Notes: generated by a model not told the origin, from the sequence alone. Counted from the first letter of the stretch, positions 54,115-63,082 are shown. The stretch is DNA of 64,000 bases from Arabiibacter massiliensis (GCF_900169505.1 NZ_LT827021.1:3313916-3377915); one strand, 5' to 3'. Translations and numbers: made by a program.

Positions 54115-54732
54115 GTGTCTCGAGCGACTACTCTCTACGGCATGGTTGCAGGCTTGCTCGTCCGTCTGGTTCGCTGCCGGCATTTCCGCGGTTCGCTGAC
54201 GGGGTTGAGGGCTCTTCCCGGCAGCAGGTTCCGTTTGGGAAAGGGCTCGTCGGTGAGCATATCCGGTGCCTTCGTCTTGGGGGCGAACGGATTGCTGAGG
54301 GGCGGGCGAACGTCGATCGTGAGAGTCGACGAGGGCGCTTCTCTCGAGGTGAAAGACGCTGCGCTTTATTACGGGGCCGATGTGGTGCTGTTTCCCCGAT
54401 CCCGGCTAAGAATCGGGTCGACGTACATCAACTCCGATTGCAAAATCCGCTGCCATGAGTCGATAACCATTGGCGACGGATGCGCCATCTCTCACGATTT
54501 CACCGTCATGGATTCCAACGCCCATATCCTGGACGGGTCGAAAGGCACCGCTCCCGTCGTCGTCGAGGACCATGTGTGGATAGGAACGCGCGTCATGGTG
54601 TTGAGCGGAGTGACGGTTGGGGAGGGGGCCGTCATCGCCGCAGGATCGGTGGTGACGCGGGACGTTCCCGCGAGAAGCTTGGTCGGGGGAGTACCGGCCA
54701 AGGTGATTCGAGACAACGTGGTTTGGGAGTAG
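54115..54732 (+). CDS. Hexapeptide-repeat acyltransferase (sugar O/N-acetyltransferase)
   Basis: The protein has 205 residues from a GTG at 54115 with ATAGGAGG five bases before. The N-terminal half is a variable beta-helix. The C-terminal half has the classic left-handed beta-helix: [21 protein letters not shown] ... [51 protein letters not shown]. Such enzymes acetylate sugars from acetyl-CoA. The 4-amino group made by WecE or a hydroxyl on the repeat unit is the likely target; this is inference from the locus. Confidence 0.88.
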   Translation: MSRATTLYGMVAGLLVRLVRCRHFRGSLTGLRALPGSRFRLGKGSSVSISGAFVLGANGLLRGGRTSIVRVDEGASLEVKDAALYYGADVVLFPRSRLRIGSTYINSDCKIRCHESITIGDGCAISHDFTVMDSNAHILDGSKGTAPVVVEDHVWIGTRVMVLSGVTVGEGAVIAAGSVVTRDVPARSLVGGVPAKVIRDNVVWE

Positions 54733-54744
54733 GCTGGAGTTCGG

Positions 54745-55911
54745 ATGAAGCGATTCTGGTTGTCGGCGCAAGAGTGCTCAGGATGCGGAGCCTGTGCGAA
54801 TGCGTGCCCGGTCGATGCTATATCGATGGAGTTCGCCGAGGATGGGTTTCGCTACCCGGTCATTTCCGGCGCATGCGTCGATTGCGACAAATGCGAGAGA
54901 ACATGCGTTGCCGTCCATCGGTTCTCGTCCGGGTATGAGATGCGTCCAGACACGTTCGCAGTGTGGTCGAAAAGCGAGGAAGCGCGCTTTGCGAGCACTT
55001 CCGGAGGAGCCTTCACAGAGCTCGCGAATGCGGTTTTGGCCGAAGGAGGAGCGGTTTTCGGAGCGCTTTACGGAAGTCGATGCGATGTGAAGCATGGTGC
55101 GGCAGACGATGCCGAAGGCTTGAAAGGCTTGAGGCAGTCGAAGTACGTTCAGAGCGATATCGGATTCGCGTTCAGAGAGGTCAAGCAACGTTTGGACGAA
55201 GGTCGCATGGTTGCGTTCTGCGGAGCGCCATGCCAAGTGGCTGGCTTGAGGGCCTTTTTGGGGCGACGCGCAGATACGGACAAGCTGGTCGCCTTCGATT
55301 TCGTTTGCCGGGGGGTCAATTCTCCGAAGGCGTACCGCGCATGGTTGGACGAATTGGAGAGCGCGAAGGGTGCTTCGGTTGCAAAAGTTTGGTTCAAGTA
55401 CAAAGTCGGGGGCTGGAAAACCTCGCCCGTCCGCACGAGGATCGAATTCGATGACGGGTCGGATATGGTGCTTGACGGCGAATCTAATCTTTTCATGAGA
55501 GGCTATTTGGAGTCAAACCTTTTCCTTCGTCCCAGCTGCGCGAATTGCCAATTCAAGGGTTTTCCTCGCCAAGGTGATATCACGCTTGCGGATTTCTGGG
55601 GCCTCGATTCTTCCCTCGATGATGACAGGGGAGCTTCGATGGTGCTGGTCAACGGCGAAAAAGGGAAGGCTCTCTTCGAGAGGGCGAAAGAGGACCTTGA
55701 AGTGCATGAGCGGAGCTTCGATGAGATCTTCGTCGGCAACGTCTGCATCGACACGTCAGTGAAGAGGAATCGAAAGTCCCAAGATTTTATGGCAGATCTC
55801 GATGCGATGTGTTTTAGCGCGGCTCTCGGTAAGCATACGCGTGTATCTCTCGCTCGAAAATCAATGCGGAAAATGAAAGCCCTCGCTAAAAGCTTGCTGA
55901 GGCGAGGCTGA
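54745..55911 (+). CDS. Ferredoxin/FrhB-like protein (F420 hydrogenase beta subunit family), second copy
   Basis: The protein has 388 residues. A first 4Fe-4S motif CSGCGACANACP is at about 10-21; the second is degraded to CVDCDKCERTCV (about 44-55), with V in place of P. STSGGAFTELANAVLAEGG, LRQSKYVQSDIGFAF, CGAPCQVAGLRAFLG and CRGVNSPKAYRAWLDEL follow, then a cysteine pair (CANCQFKG). It matches the copy at 43079 block by block. The function in glycan loci is unknown. It is the last intact gene of the locus on this side. Confidence 0.84.
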   Translation: MKRFWLSAQECSGCGACANACPVDAISMEFAEDGFRYPVISGACVDCDKCERTCVAVHRFSSGYEMRPDTFAVWSKSEEARFASTSGGAFTELANAVLAEGGAVFGALYGSRCDVKHGAADDAEGLKGLRQSKYVQSDIGFAFREVKQRLDEGRMVAFCGAPCQVAGLRAFLGRRADTDKLVAFDFVCRGVNSPKAYRAWLDELESAKGASVAKVWFKYKVGGWKTSPVRTRIEFDDGSDMVLDGESNLFMRGYLESNLFLRPSCANCQFKGFPRQGDITLADFWGLDSSLDDDRGASMVLVNGEKGKALFERAKEDLEVHERSFDEIFVGNVCIDTSVKRNRKSQDFMADLDAMCFSAALGKHTRVSLARKSMRKMKALAKSLLRRG

Positions 55912-56003
55912 GGTTGCAAGTTCTTTTTTGGACTTGCGACGCTAGCTTTTCAAAGTCACTCCTTGCAGTTGGGTGATCGAATACCATCTGCTAGAAAGGC
56001 CGG

Positions 56004-56315
56004 ATGGAAAGCGATGTTCAAGCGATGTGGAGTCCTTGCCCGTCGCTGCCCCCGACGGTATGAGGTCCTCGATACCGACCTTGGCACCTCGCTGTCGTCG
56101 CCAATACGGATAGCGGGCGCGAGCTGTTCGAGACGTCCAAGCCACAGCTGTTCTGGGAACGTAGGACCATTGATGATGCCTTTCCCGGCAACGCGTACAT
56201 CGCCGAGTCGCCCAGACCCAACCTGAAGAGTGCCTACATCCAGTTGAACCTCGACGAGAGGCTCTTCGACAAATTGCGCGGAGGGTACTTCGATGAGCTG
56301 TCACTGACGATGTGA
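56004..56315 (+). pseudogene. Degenerate gene remnant with in-frame stop
   Basis: One frame reads from an ATG at 56004, through a TGA at 56061, to a stop at 56313. The part after the TGA looks like real protein (ELFETSKPQLFWERR ... LNLDERLFDKLRGGYFDELS). The family is not recognised. It fills much of the 475-base gap between the FrhB-like gene and the acyltransferase; the rest of that gap shows nothing. It is probably the tail of a gene lost by deletion. Confidence 0.4.
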
Positions 56316-56386
56316 GTTATGGCCGGAGCGGCGCGGAAGCCAGCGAGCATCTTCAGAAAAGCTTGAGTTCGCAGGAAAGGATAAAC

Positions 56387-57403
56387 ATGTCATCGACGGA
56401 AACCGGGGCAGGTAAAAAGGCAGTCGGAGGGCTTGACACCGCCTACATTCAAGCGCTCCGAGGTCTTGCGTGCCTCGCGGTGGTGCTCATACACTGCCTG
56501 CCTCAAGATACGGCGTCCGTCTGCGTCCGACCGTTCTTGAATTGGTGCGTTGCTTTGTTCATATTCCTCTCGGGGTTCCTGACGACGAAGGACAAGGTGC
56601 TATCAGGTGATTGGAAGGGGGTCTGTGGCCGCCGTCTCCGCAAGACGCTCCTCCCGTATGCTGTTTGGAGTCTTGTATACGCTGCAATCTACCGCCCCGA
56701 TCCGCTTAAATGCGTGCTTCAGCTCGCCACGGGGACGGTCGCGGCGCACCTCTACTTTCTTGTCGCTTATGCCCAACTCGTCTTACTGACCCCGCTTGTT
56801 TTCAGGCTGCTATCGAAATGGCGCTGGGTGTTGTATGCCGTGACCCCGGTTACGTTGGTTGTTTGCTGCGTTGCAAGGGCGTGCGGCGTGTCCGTGACGC
56901 TGTTCAGCCCTTTCTTCGGCAGCTGACTCATCTTCTACGTTTTTGGGATAGAGGCGCGCTCCCTTGTGGAGGGTGGTTGCTTCCGTCGCATCCGGAAGGA
57001 GTTACTGCACCTCTTGATCGTCGTATCATTAGCCGCGCAGGCGATAACGGGGTTGGCATGGGAGGCGGTTGGGTATAGCGCCGCGGTTACGATGCTGAGG
57101 CCGCTTAGCATGCTCGGCTCGATGCTGGCGTGCTACGCATTCTTGAGCGTGTCGCCGAAAGTCGCCGATCTCCTCGTTCGCACAAAGGTCGTGCCCTTTG
57201 TCGGAGACCTCTCATTCGGAATCTATCTCAGTCATATGGCGCTTGTAGTCGTGCTCAGCAGTGTGTTCAACGTCGTGCGGTTGGATGGCTATCTCTCGTC
57301 TCTGCTGCTCTGGACTGCAACGCTTGTTGCATCGGCTGCAGTTGTCTTTATCGCGCAGCGTATTTTGCCGAAACGCATCCTGTTTGCACTGGGATTCATG
57401 TGA
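56387..57403 (+). pseudogene. Acyltransferase family 3 (sugar O-acyltransferase) with an in-frame TGA
   Basis: From the ATG at 56387 (AGGAAAGGA upstream) the frame encodes IQALRGLACLAVVLIHCLPQ and several membrane helices, with VALFIFLSGFL as in AT3 proteins. A TGA at 56924-56926 interrupts it, and the same frame then continues to 57403 with FVGDLSFGIYLSHMALVVVLSS, the usual C-terminal block. No frameshift is needed. The stop follows FFGS and precedes LIFYVFG, where a tryptophan (TGG) would fit, so a single G-to-A change explains it. It may be a true nonsense mutation or a base-call error. Confidence 0.75.
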
Positions 57404-57504
57404 ATCGGATTGCGCAGTGGGCGGTGAAGACCGCGCGTGGAGTGAAATTTGCGATTTGCGCAAAGCTGCTGTATCTCATTCGCCGTTCAACAACTTCGAA
57501 CGCT

Positions 57505-57530
57505 TGAATACGTATTTAAACACGTATTCA
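57505..57530. promoter_or_regulatory. Palindromic operator of the toxin-antitoxin pair
   Basis: TGAATACGT and ACGTATTCA are a perfect nine-base inverted repeat around an eight-base AT-rich centre, just upstream of the TA promoter. It is the likely binding site of the antitoxin. Confidence 0.65.
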
Positions 57531-57531
57531 A

Positions 57532-57561
57532 TTGGACATATCTTGCCCATTCGGGTATAGT
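57532..57561 (+). promoter_or_regulatory. Promoter of the toxin-antitoxin pair
   Basis: TTGGAC at 57532-57537 and TATAGT at 57556-57561 have an 18-base spacer, 35 bases before the antitoxin start and adjacent to the palindrome. Confidence 0.6.
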
Positions 57562-57596
57562 GCCCTGCATGAAGCTTTCGTTCGACGGAGGGTGCC

Positions 57597-57941
57597 ATGC
57601 CTATCGCTGAAGACAAGAAGCTGGTTTTCTCGCGGGATCAGATAGTCACGTCCTCGCAGGCGAGCAAGAATTTCGGCGAGGTTCGCCGGCGTGCCGCCGA
57701 GAGGCCCCAGTTCGTCTCCGGCCGCTCCGGCATCGACACGGTGGTGGTCGGCTTCGAACAGTTCGAGGATATGTACCTTGAGCTCGAGAGGCTTCGCGAG
57801 GAGAAATTCTACGCGCGAGTGGCGGCGCGCCTGAGCACGCCCGAGGAGCGCATCTCGCTGGAAGAGGCTCTTGGCGACGACTACGAGCGCTTCCTGAGCA
57901 TAGATCCTGACGCCGTCTCCGACGCGGAGTTGTTCGAGTGA
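57597..57941 (+). CDS. Antitoxin, Phd/YefM-like
   Basis: The protein has 114 residues; GGAGGGTGCC precedes the ATG. The N-terminal part (FSRDQIVTSSQASKNFGEVRRRAAERPQFVSGRSGIDTVVVGFEQFEDM) has the Phd/YefM DNA-binding fold pattern, with the S-x-x-x-N/A-x-x-F-G core. The acidic C-terminus (LSTPEERISLEEALGDDYERFLSIDPD) would wrap the toxin. It overlaps the toxin gene by four bases and is preceded by a palindromic operator. Autoregulation with the toxin is expected from the family. Confidence 0.82.
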   Translation: MPIAEDKKLVFSRDQIVTSSQASKNFGEVRRRAAERPQFVSGRSGIDTVVVGFEQFEDMYLELERLREEKFYARVAARLSTPEERISLEEALGDDYERFLSIDPDAVSDAELFE

Positions 57942-58276
57942 GCGGCGACGAGCGCTTCCAGCTCTTCTTCTACAACCGCGACGCCTATCGCGAGTACCGA
58001 AAGCTCGACGGCTCGGTGAAGAGGCTCGTCGAGGTCGGCTACAGGAAGCTGATGATGCGCGCCGACGAGATCGGCAAGCCGCTCGGGGGAGCGCTGGCGG
58101 GCTGCAAGGAGCTTAAATACCGCAAGGACGGGCTGCGCGTCATCTTCCGCATCTGCGAAGACGGAGGGGTGGACGTCGTCGACATCATCGTCACGGGGAA
58201 GCGCGAGGACGGCGCGGCGTTCCGCACGGCCGAGAAGCGCCTCAGGGGCGGCCCCTCCGAGCGCGTGGGCTTGTAA
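57938..58276 (+). CDS. Toxin, RelE/ParE superfamily
   Basis: The protein has 112 residues from a GTG overlapping the antitoxin stop (GTGA). It has the RelE-like pattern: YREYRKLDGSVKRLVEVGYRKLMMRADEIGKPLGGALAGCKELKYRKDGLRVIFRI, where G-x-x-L-x-G-x-x-E/K-L-K and R-x-x-Y/F-R are family features, then DVVDIIVTGKREDGAAFRTAEKRL. RelE toxins cut mRNA on the ribosome; ParE toxins hit gyrase. The sequence does not decide which. It marks the right edge of the inserted locus before ftsZ. Confidence 0.82.
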   Translation: MSGDERFQLFFYNRDAYREYRKLDGSVKRLVEVGYRKLMMRADEIGKPLGGALAGCKELKYRKDGLRVIFRICEDGGVDVVDIIVTGKREDGAAFRTAEKRLRGGPSERVGL

Positions 58277-58573
58277 GTGCGGGTCGCCGGTCCTGCGCGC
58301 GGCGCAATCAAGGAGCGCCCACGAGACTGCCTCGTCGAGGAGCTGTGAGCGAGCGTGATCTTCTTGGTTCCGATAATGAAGCGAAATGAGGCGAATGAGG
58401 CGAAACGTGTTGGACGGCGGCGTATCGAATCCGCGCTTGATGACGCTGACCGTCAGGCTGCGACGACGCGTCTTCGCCTAACGCATGACGAGGTGTTCGG
58501 TTCCGCGAGGGAAGCGCTTCGCGACGGGCGGGCGCAGCAAGGGAGTCGCCGGTAAGCGGCCTGGTTCGAATCC

Positions 58574-58781
58574 CAGTGCGCGAAAAACCCTCGTCCGTGG
58601 CAGGAATCGACGGAAAATGATCATTCGAGGGACCGAGGTTGGGGCGTAGCAAAGGCCGCGCTTCGACGTCGTCGCATCCCGCCTGGTCAGCGAAGTGCCG
58701 GTTTCCTCGTCGCGCCGAGCCTCCTCGGCAATGATCATTTCCCGTCGATTCCTGCCACGGACGAGGGTTTTTCGCGCACTG
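58574..58781. repeat. 52-base near-perfect inverted repeat upstream of ftsZ
   Basis: The left arm 58574-58625 (CAGTGCGCGAAAAACCC ...) and right arm 58730-58781 are reverse complements with one mismatch, around a 104-base spacer that has no gene. The rest of 58277-58573 holds only a doubtful short frame. Confidence 0.9.
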
Positions 58782-58819
58782 ACGCTTGGTTTCGGGAGGT
58801 GACGGCTGTGGCGCTTCCA

Positions 58820-58876
58820 GCTGGTGCCGCGGGGGATCCTTCGGCTCCGCGCTGCGCGCTCCGCTCAGGATGACAG
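58820..58876 (-). repeat. Dispersed repeat copy, inverted, upstream of ftsZ
   Basis: It reads GGGATCCTTCGGCTCC ... CGCTCAGGATGACA on the plus strand, the reverse of the copies in the dcw genes, and lies between the 52-base inverted repeat and the ftsZ promoter. Confidence 0.85.
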
Positions 58877-58940
58877 CCTGGTCGGGCTCCGCCACCGGTT
58901 TCATATTGTGGACGTGCGGTTTTCATTGTCGCGGCGTAAT

Positions 58941-58968
58941 TTGCAAATGGTTTGTCATCGTGTACAAT
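58941..58968 (+). promoter_or_regulatory. Probable ftsZ promoter
   Basis: TTGCAA at 58941-58946 and TACAAT at 58963-58968 have a 16-base spacer, about 70 bases before the ftsZ start. It gives ftsZ its own promoter, separate from the mur operon. Confidence 0.55.
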
Positions 58969-59037
58969 AACCCCACGTGAACTGTGCCCCCGAAGGGAAA
59001 CGCAGCATTTGAAAACGCAGCAGGTGTGGAGGATACA

Positions 59038-60174
59038 ATGCCAAACAAGATAGGTTCCGAGCATTTGGCGGTCATCAAGGTCGTCGGCGTCGGCGGCGGC
59101 GGCACGAATGCCGTGAACCGCATGGTCGAGGCGGGCGTGCGCGGCGTGGAGTTCATTGCCGTGAACACCGACCGGCAGGCCCTGCTCATGTCGGACGCCG
59201 ACAAGACGATCCACATCGGCGAGGAGCTCACGCGCGGCCTCGGCGCCGGCGCGAACCCCGAGGTGGGCTGCCAGGCGGCCGAAGAGAGCCGCGCGGAGAT
59301 CCGCGAGGCGCTCGCCGAGGCGGACATGGTGTTCGTCACGGCCGGCGAGGGCGGCGGCACGGGCACGGGCGCGGCTCCCATCATCGCCGAGATCGCGCGC
59401 GAGGAGATCGGCGCGCTCACCGTGGGCATCGTGACCAAGCCCTTCTCGTTCGAGGGCCGCACGCGTCGCAACCAGGCCGAGCAGGGCATCGACCTCCTCT
59501 CCCAGAAGGTCGACACGCTCATCGTCATCCCCAACGACCGCCTGCTCGAGATCGTCGACAAGAAGACGAGCATGCTCGACGCCTTCCGCATCGCCGACGA
59601 CACGCTGCGCCAGGGCATCCAGGGCGTCACGGACCTCATCACCATCCCCGGCCTCATCAACCTCGACTTCGCGGACATCCGCACGGTCATGAAGGACGCC
59701 GGCACCGCCATGATGGGCATCGGCCTCGCCTCTGGCGAGAACCGCGCCCTCGACGCCGCGCAGCAGGCCACGAACTCGAACCTGCTCGAGGCTTCCATCG
59801 CCGGCGCGAGCCGCGTGCTGTTCTCCATCGCCGGCGGCCCGGACCTCACGCTCACCGAGGTTGACGCGGCGGCCCGCACCGTGGAGGCGTGCGCCGACGA
59901 CAACGCCAACATCATCTACGGCCAGATCATCGACGAGTCCATGCAGGACCAGGTGCGCATCACGGTCATCGCGACCGGCTTCAAGATGGGCTCCGCGCAG
60001 CAGTCCTCGATGGACTTCTCGCGCAAGGACCTGTTCGCCTCGACGGCCGCGCCCGAGTCCGCGCAGCCGGTGGCGCCCGCGCCCACCTACTCGACGTACG
60101 CAAGCCCCGCATCCACCCAGGGCCGCTTCGCTGACGAGGACTACATCCCCGACTTCCTGAAGCGCCAGCGGTAA
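59038..60174 (+). CDS. ftsZ: Cell division GTPase FtsZ
   Basis: The protein has 378 residues from the ATG at 59038 (TGGAGGATACA upstream); an in-frame upstream start lacks such a site. The GTPase signature [10 protein letters not shown] is at about 105-114; [21 protein letters not shown] opens the protein, and [22 protein letters not shown] is the T7-loop region. A variable linker ends in [13 protein letters not shown], the conserved tail that binds SepF. It forms the Z-ring. No ftsA accompanies it, as expected in actinobacteria. It begins the second half of the dcw cluster. Confidence 0.97.
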   Translation: MPNKIGSEHLAVIKVVGVGGGGTNAVNRMVEAGVRGVEFIAVNTDRQALLMSDADKTIHIGEELTRGLGAGANPEVGCQAAEESRAEIREALAEADMVFVTAGEGGGTGTGAAPIIAEIAREEIGALTVGIVTKPFSFEGRTRRNQAEQGIDLLSQKVDTLIVIPNDRLLEIVDKKTSMLDAFRIADDTLRQGIQGVTDLITIPGLINLDFADIRTVMKDAGTAMMGIGLASGENRALDAAQQATNSNLLEASIAGASRVLFSIAGGPDLTLTEVDAAARTVEACADDNANIIYGQIIDESMQDQVRITVIATGFKMGSAQQSSMDFSRKDLFASTAAPESAQPVAPAPTYSTYASPASTQGRFADEDYIPDFLKRQR

Positions 60175-60189
60175 CGACTCGGCTCTCGA

Positions 60190-61038
60190 ATGGCCGCGAC
60201 CGACCGCCTTCCCATCCCGCACCTGAGCGCGCGCCGTTTCGGCGCGCGTCTGCTTCCTGCGCTCACCGACGACGCCCTGTTCGAGGCCGCGGGCGTGCGC
60301 GTCGCGTTCACCGGGCGCGCGGGCGGCGAGAGCGAGGGCCCGTACGCCTCGCTCAACCTGGGCGGGCATGTGGGGGACGACCCCGCGGCCGTCGCACGCA
60401 ACCGCGAGCTTCTGCTGGAGGCTCTGGGCGCGGCGGGCATGCCGCTCGTCGTGCCGAACCAGGTGCATGGCGACGCGCTCGCGTTCGTGGACGACGCGGC
60501 CCCGCATGCCGTCGCGGACGCGCAGGCGCGTGCTGCCGAAGGGGCCGACGCGGTGGCCGTCTCGACGGCGGACGTGGCGGCGCTTCTGTGCTTCGCCGAC
60601 TGCGTGCCCGTCGTCATCGCGTCCCCCACCGGGCGCTTCGCCGTCGCGCATGCGGGCTGGCGCGGCGTGATGAACGGCATCGCGCCCAAGGCCGTGCGCG
60701 CGCTCGCCGCAGCCGATGCGCCCGAGCTGGGACCGGATGCGGCCGCGTGCTACAACGTGTACGTGGGCCCGCACATCCACGCCGAGTGCTTCGAGACGGG
60801 CCCCGACGTGCGCGCGCGGTTCGTCGAGGGCTTCGGCGCGGCGTGCGCGCCCGACGAGCGCCACGTGGACCTGCTCGCGGCGCTCTCCGCGGGCCTCGCT
60901 GCCGTCGGCGTCGACCCCGCGCGCATCGCCGACGCGGGCATCTGCACGATGTGCGCGCCCGACGACTACTTCTCGTACCGCGCCTCGGGCGGCGTCTGCG
61001 GCCGCCACGGCGCCATCACGTTTCGAAAGGCGGTCTGA
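60190..61038 (+). CDS. pgeF: Purine nucleoside phosphorylase / YfiH-type laccase-domain protein (PgeF)
   Basis: The protein has 282 residues. The family active-site residues are visible: His in PNQVHGDALAF, Cys in LLCFADCVPVVI and His in VAHAGWRGVMNGI, with GVCGRHGAITF near the end. Family members are multicopper-oxidase-like in name but have been shown to act on purine nucleosides, and in E. coli to correct peptidoglycan precursors carrying serine. The second role fits its place between ftsZ and sepF. It lies 15 bases after ftsZ. Confidence 0.9.
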   Translation: MAATDRLPIPHLSARRFGARLLPALTDDALFEAAGVRVAFTGRAGGESEGPYASLNLGGHVGDDPAAVARNRELLLEALGAAGMPLVVPNQVHGDALAFVDDAAPHAVADAQARAAEGADAVAVSTADVAALLCFADCVPVVIASPTGRFAVAHAGWRGVMNGIAPKAVRALAAADAPELGPDAAACYNVYVGPHIHAECFETGPDVRARFVEGFGAACAPDERHVDLLAALSAGLAAVGVDPARIADAGICTMCAPDDYFSYRASGGVCGRHGAITFRKAV

Positions 61039-61039
61039 C

Positions 61040-61744
61040 ATGGGATTCAAGGAACGCTATGAGCGCACCCTCGAAGAGCTCTCGGCCTGCTGCGCCGCGT
61101 GCGGGCGCGACCCGCGCGAGGTGCGCGTGGTCGCCGTGTCCAAGACGGTGGGTCCCGAGGCCGTCGCCGAAGCCCTCGCGGCCGGCGCGCGCGACTTCGG
61201 CGAGAACCGCCCCGACCCCCTCATGGAGAAGGCGGCGCGCTTCCCGGAGGCGACGTGGCACTTCATCGGCAACGTGCAGTCGCGCCGCATCCCCGACATC
61301 GTGGGCTGCGCCGCGCTCGTGCACTCGCTTCACCAGGAGCGCCATGCCGCGAAGTTCGACGCGGCCGCGCGCGCGGCGGGCAAGGTGCAAGACGTCCTCC
61401 TCGAGGTGAACGTGTCGGGGGAGGCCAGCAAGAGCGGCCTTGCGCCCGCCGAGGTCCCCGCGCTGCTCGAGGCGTGCCTGGCGCTTCCGAACCTGCGCGT
61501 GCGCGGGCTCATGACGATGGCGCCGCAGGGCGACCTCGCCCGTGCGCGCGCCTGCTTCGAGGGGCTCGCCAGCCTTGCCGAGGAGCTGCGGGCGGGCCTC
61601 GATGCCGAGCAGGCGGCGCAGTTCAATGAGCTTTCTATGGGTATGAGCGAAGACTGGCGCGAGGCCGTGGCGGCGGGCGCTACCATAGTGCGCATCGGCC
61701 GCGCCCTGTTCGACGACGCGTTCGACGAGGGCCCGCGCCCTTGA
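61040..61744 (+). CDS. PLP homeostasis protein YggS/PLPBP
   Basis: The protein has 234 residues from the ATG at 61040, one base after the pgeF stop. The PLP-binding lysine is K35 in VAVSKTVGPEAV; FGENRPDPLMEKA, WHFIGNVQSRR, VNVSGEASKSGL, LMTMAPQG and the C-terminal LSMGMSEDWREAVAAGATIVRIGRALF are family blocks. It binds pyridoxal phosphate without known enzyme activity and keeps vitamin B6 pools balanced. It is often found beside sepF and yggT in Gram-positive dcw clusters, as here. Confidence 0.93.
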   Translation: MGFKERYERTLEELSACCAACGRDPREVRVVAVSKTVGPEAVAEALAAGARDFGENRPDPLMEKAARFPEATWHFIGNVQSRRIPDIVGCAALVHSLHQERHAAKFDAAARAAGKVQDVLLEVNVSGEASKSGLAPAEVPALLEACLALPNLRVRGLMTMAPQGDLARARACFEGLASLAEELRAGLDAEQAAQFNELSMGMSEDWREAVAAGATIVRIGRALFDDAFDEGPRP

Positions 61745-61816
61745 GAGATGCGGCGGACGCAAGGGAAACGCAGCGGCGGACAGGACCGCCGTCATGAAAC
61801 GAAGCAGGTGAACGGT

Positions 61817-62722
61817 ATGGAGCTGCCAAAGATCAAGAAATCGGAGCACGGAATGCTTGACGGCATCAAATCCAAGCTCGGCTTCGCCGACGCGGGCAAG
61901 GGCTACGATGACGGGTACTACGACGAGAAGTTCGACGAGTACGGCGACGACTTCGGCGACTACGGGGAATATGGCGACTACGGCCCCGACTACGACGAAG
62001 GCGGCTTCGAGGCCGACGAGGCGCCCGCCTCGCGCTACGACCCCTACGCGCCCGTCACCACGCGCCCGGCCCGCGGATCGCACGCGCGCTCGACCGGTTC
62101 GGGCCGCGGGGCGGGGGTGACGCCGCCGAAGCTCGTGTCCATCGACGACGTGCGCGCCCACACGCAGGTGCCCGAGAGCCTCACGCGCGATCCGCTGCCG
62201 CCGCGCCGCGTGAGCGCGGCCGGGTCGCTGCGCGAGCGCACCATGGTGGATGCCGCCATGCCCGCGCCCGCCAACACGCCCAACGCCCGCGCCTCGGCGC
62301 GCGAGCGCTCCGAGAGCCTGGGCTCGCTGTTCACGCCCACGACGGAGTCCGCCGCCCCCGCCGCATCGCCGGCGCCGGCCGCCCCTTCCGCTCCGGCCCC
62401 CTCGTTCGACCCGTTCGACGCCTTCGCGGGCGCCGGTGCCGCCAAGCACGACCCCACGCGCTCGCTCACGGTGCTCAAGCCCGCAAGCTATAGCGAGGTC
62501 GAGCGCATCGCCAAGGTGCTCAAGGCCGGCGACGTGGTGGTGCTCGCCCTGCGCAACACGCCGGACAACCTGGCCAAGCGCATCCTGGACTTCTCGTTCG
62601 GCGTGTCGAGCGCGCTCGACGCCAGCGTGGACTGCGTGGCCGACAAGGTGTTCGTCATCACGCGCGGCTCGGGGCTCACCGACGCCGAGCGCGTGAACCT
62701 CCGCAACCAAGGGGTGCTGTAG
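61817..62722 (+). CDS. sepF: FtsZ membrane-tether SepF
   Basis: The protein has 301 residues from the ATG at 61817 (CAGGTGAACGG upstream). A short N-terminal helix (about 8-24) may bind the membrane. A strongly acidic tyrosine/aspartate/glycine-rich linker follows (about 30-65, e.g. YGDDFGDYGEYGDYGPDY), then an alanine/proline-rich region. The SepF core lies at about 214-299 (RSLTVLKPASYSEVERIAKVLKAGDVVVLALRNTPDNLAKRILDFSFGVSSALDASVDCVADKVFVITRGS). It anchors FtsZ in organisms without FtsA. The linker makes it longer than most SepF proteins. Confidence 0.93.
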   Translation: MELPKIKKSEHGMLDGIKSKLGFADAGKGYDDGYYDEKFDEYGDDFGDYGEYGDYGPDYDEGGFEADEAPASRYDPYAPVTTRPARGSHARSTGSGRGAGVTPPKLVSIDDVRAHTQVPESLTRDPLPPRRVSAAGSLRERTMVDAAMPAPANTPNARASARERSESLGSLFTPTTESAAPAASPAPAAPSAPAPSFDPFDAFAGAGAAKHDPTRSLTVLKPASYSEVERIAKVLKAGDVVVLALRNTPDNLAKRILDFSFGVSSALDASVDCVADKVFVITRGSGLTDAERVNLRNQGVL

Positions 62723-62772
62723 GCGCGCCGCCGCCTGCGTCCCCGCCGCCGACCTGACAAGGAGCTTGCCCC

Positions 62773-63033
62773 GTGCTCAGCCTGAAATACCTCATCGTGT
62801 CGCTGGCCGACGCGTACAGCATGGTGATATTCGTGTACGTGCTCATGTCGTGGTTCCCCACGGACCGCGGCATCCTCGCGGACATCAACAACGTGCTCGC
62901 GAAAATATGCGACCCCTACCTCAATCTTTTCAGAAAACTGATCCCCCCGCTTGGAGGTATGGTGGACATCACTCCCATCATCGCCCTGCTTGTACTACAA
63001 TTCGGGGTACGTTTGCTGATAAACTTGTTTTAA
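62773..63033 (+). CDS. YggT family membrane protein
   Basis: The protein has 86 residues from a GTG at 62773 (AAGGAGCTTGCC upstream). Two membrane segments are separated by a loop (YSMVIFVYVLMSWFPTDRG, then the conserved ICDPYLNLFRKLIPPLGGMVDITPIIALLVLQF). The P-x-L-x-x-F/R-x-x-I-P-x-x-G-x-x-D-x-x-P motif is diagnostic for the family. Its exact role is not settled; it is found beside sepF and divIVA in many Gram-positive bacteria, where it is linked to division or osmotic response. Confidence 0.92.
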   Translation: MLSLKYLIVSLADAYSMVIFVYVLMSWFPTDRGILADINNVLAKICDPYLNLFRKLIPPLGGMVDITPIIALLVLQFGVRLLINLF

Positions 63034-63082
63034 CGCATAGAATCGTGTTCGCCCACGTGTGAACAGGACGAAGGGACAACAG

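Noticed and set aside
56924..56926. Selenocysteine at the in-frame TGA of the acyltransferase
   Set aside because: The position is in a membrane segment where tryptophan fits, acyltransferase 3 proteins have no selenocysteine, and no evident SECIS hairpin follows.
58355..58555. Short frame resembling the end of a RelB/DinJ-type antitoxin
   Set aside because: No ribosome-binding site, no clear start, and it lies in repeat-rich sequence; possibly a remnant, not supported as a gene.
58520..58585. tRNA-like T-arm (GGTTCGAATCCC) before the 52-base inverted repeat
   Set aside because: Only the T-loop resembles a tRNA; the T-stem does not pair properly and no acceptor or anticodon arm can be drawn around it.
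58735..61050. Long minus-strand frame opposite ftsZ and pgeF
   Set aside because: Shadow frame; it also runs through the inverted repeat and the dispersed repeat, with no recognisable domain.
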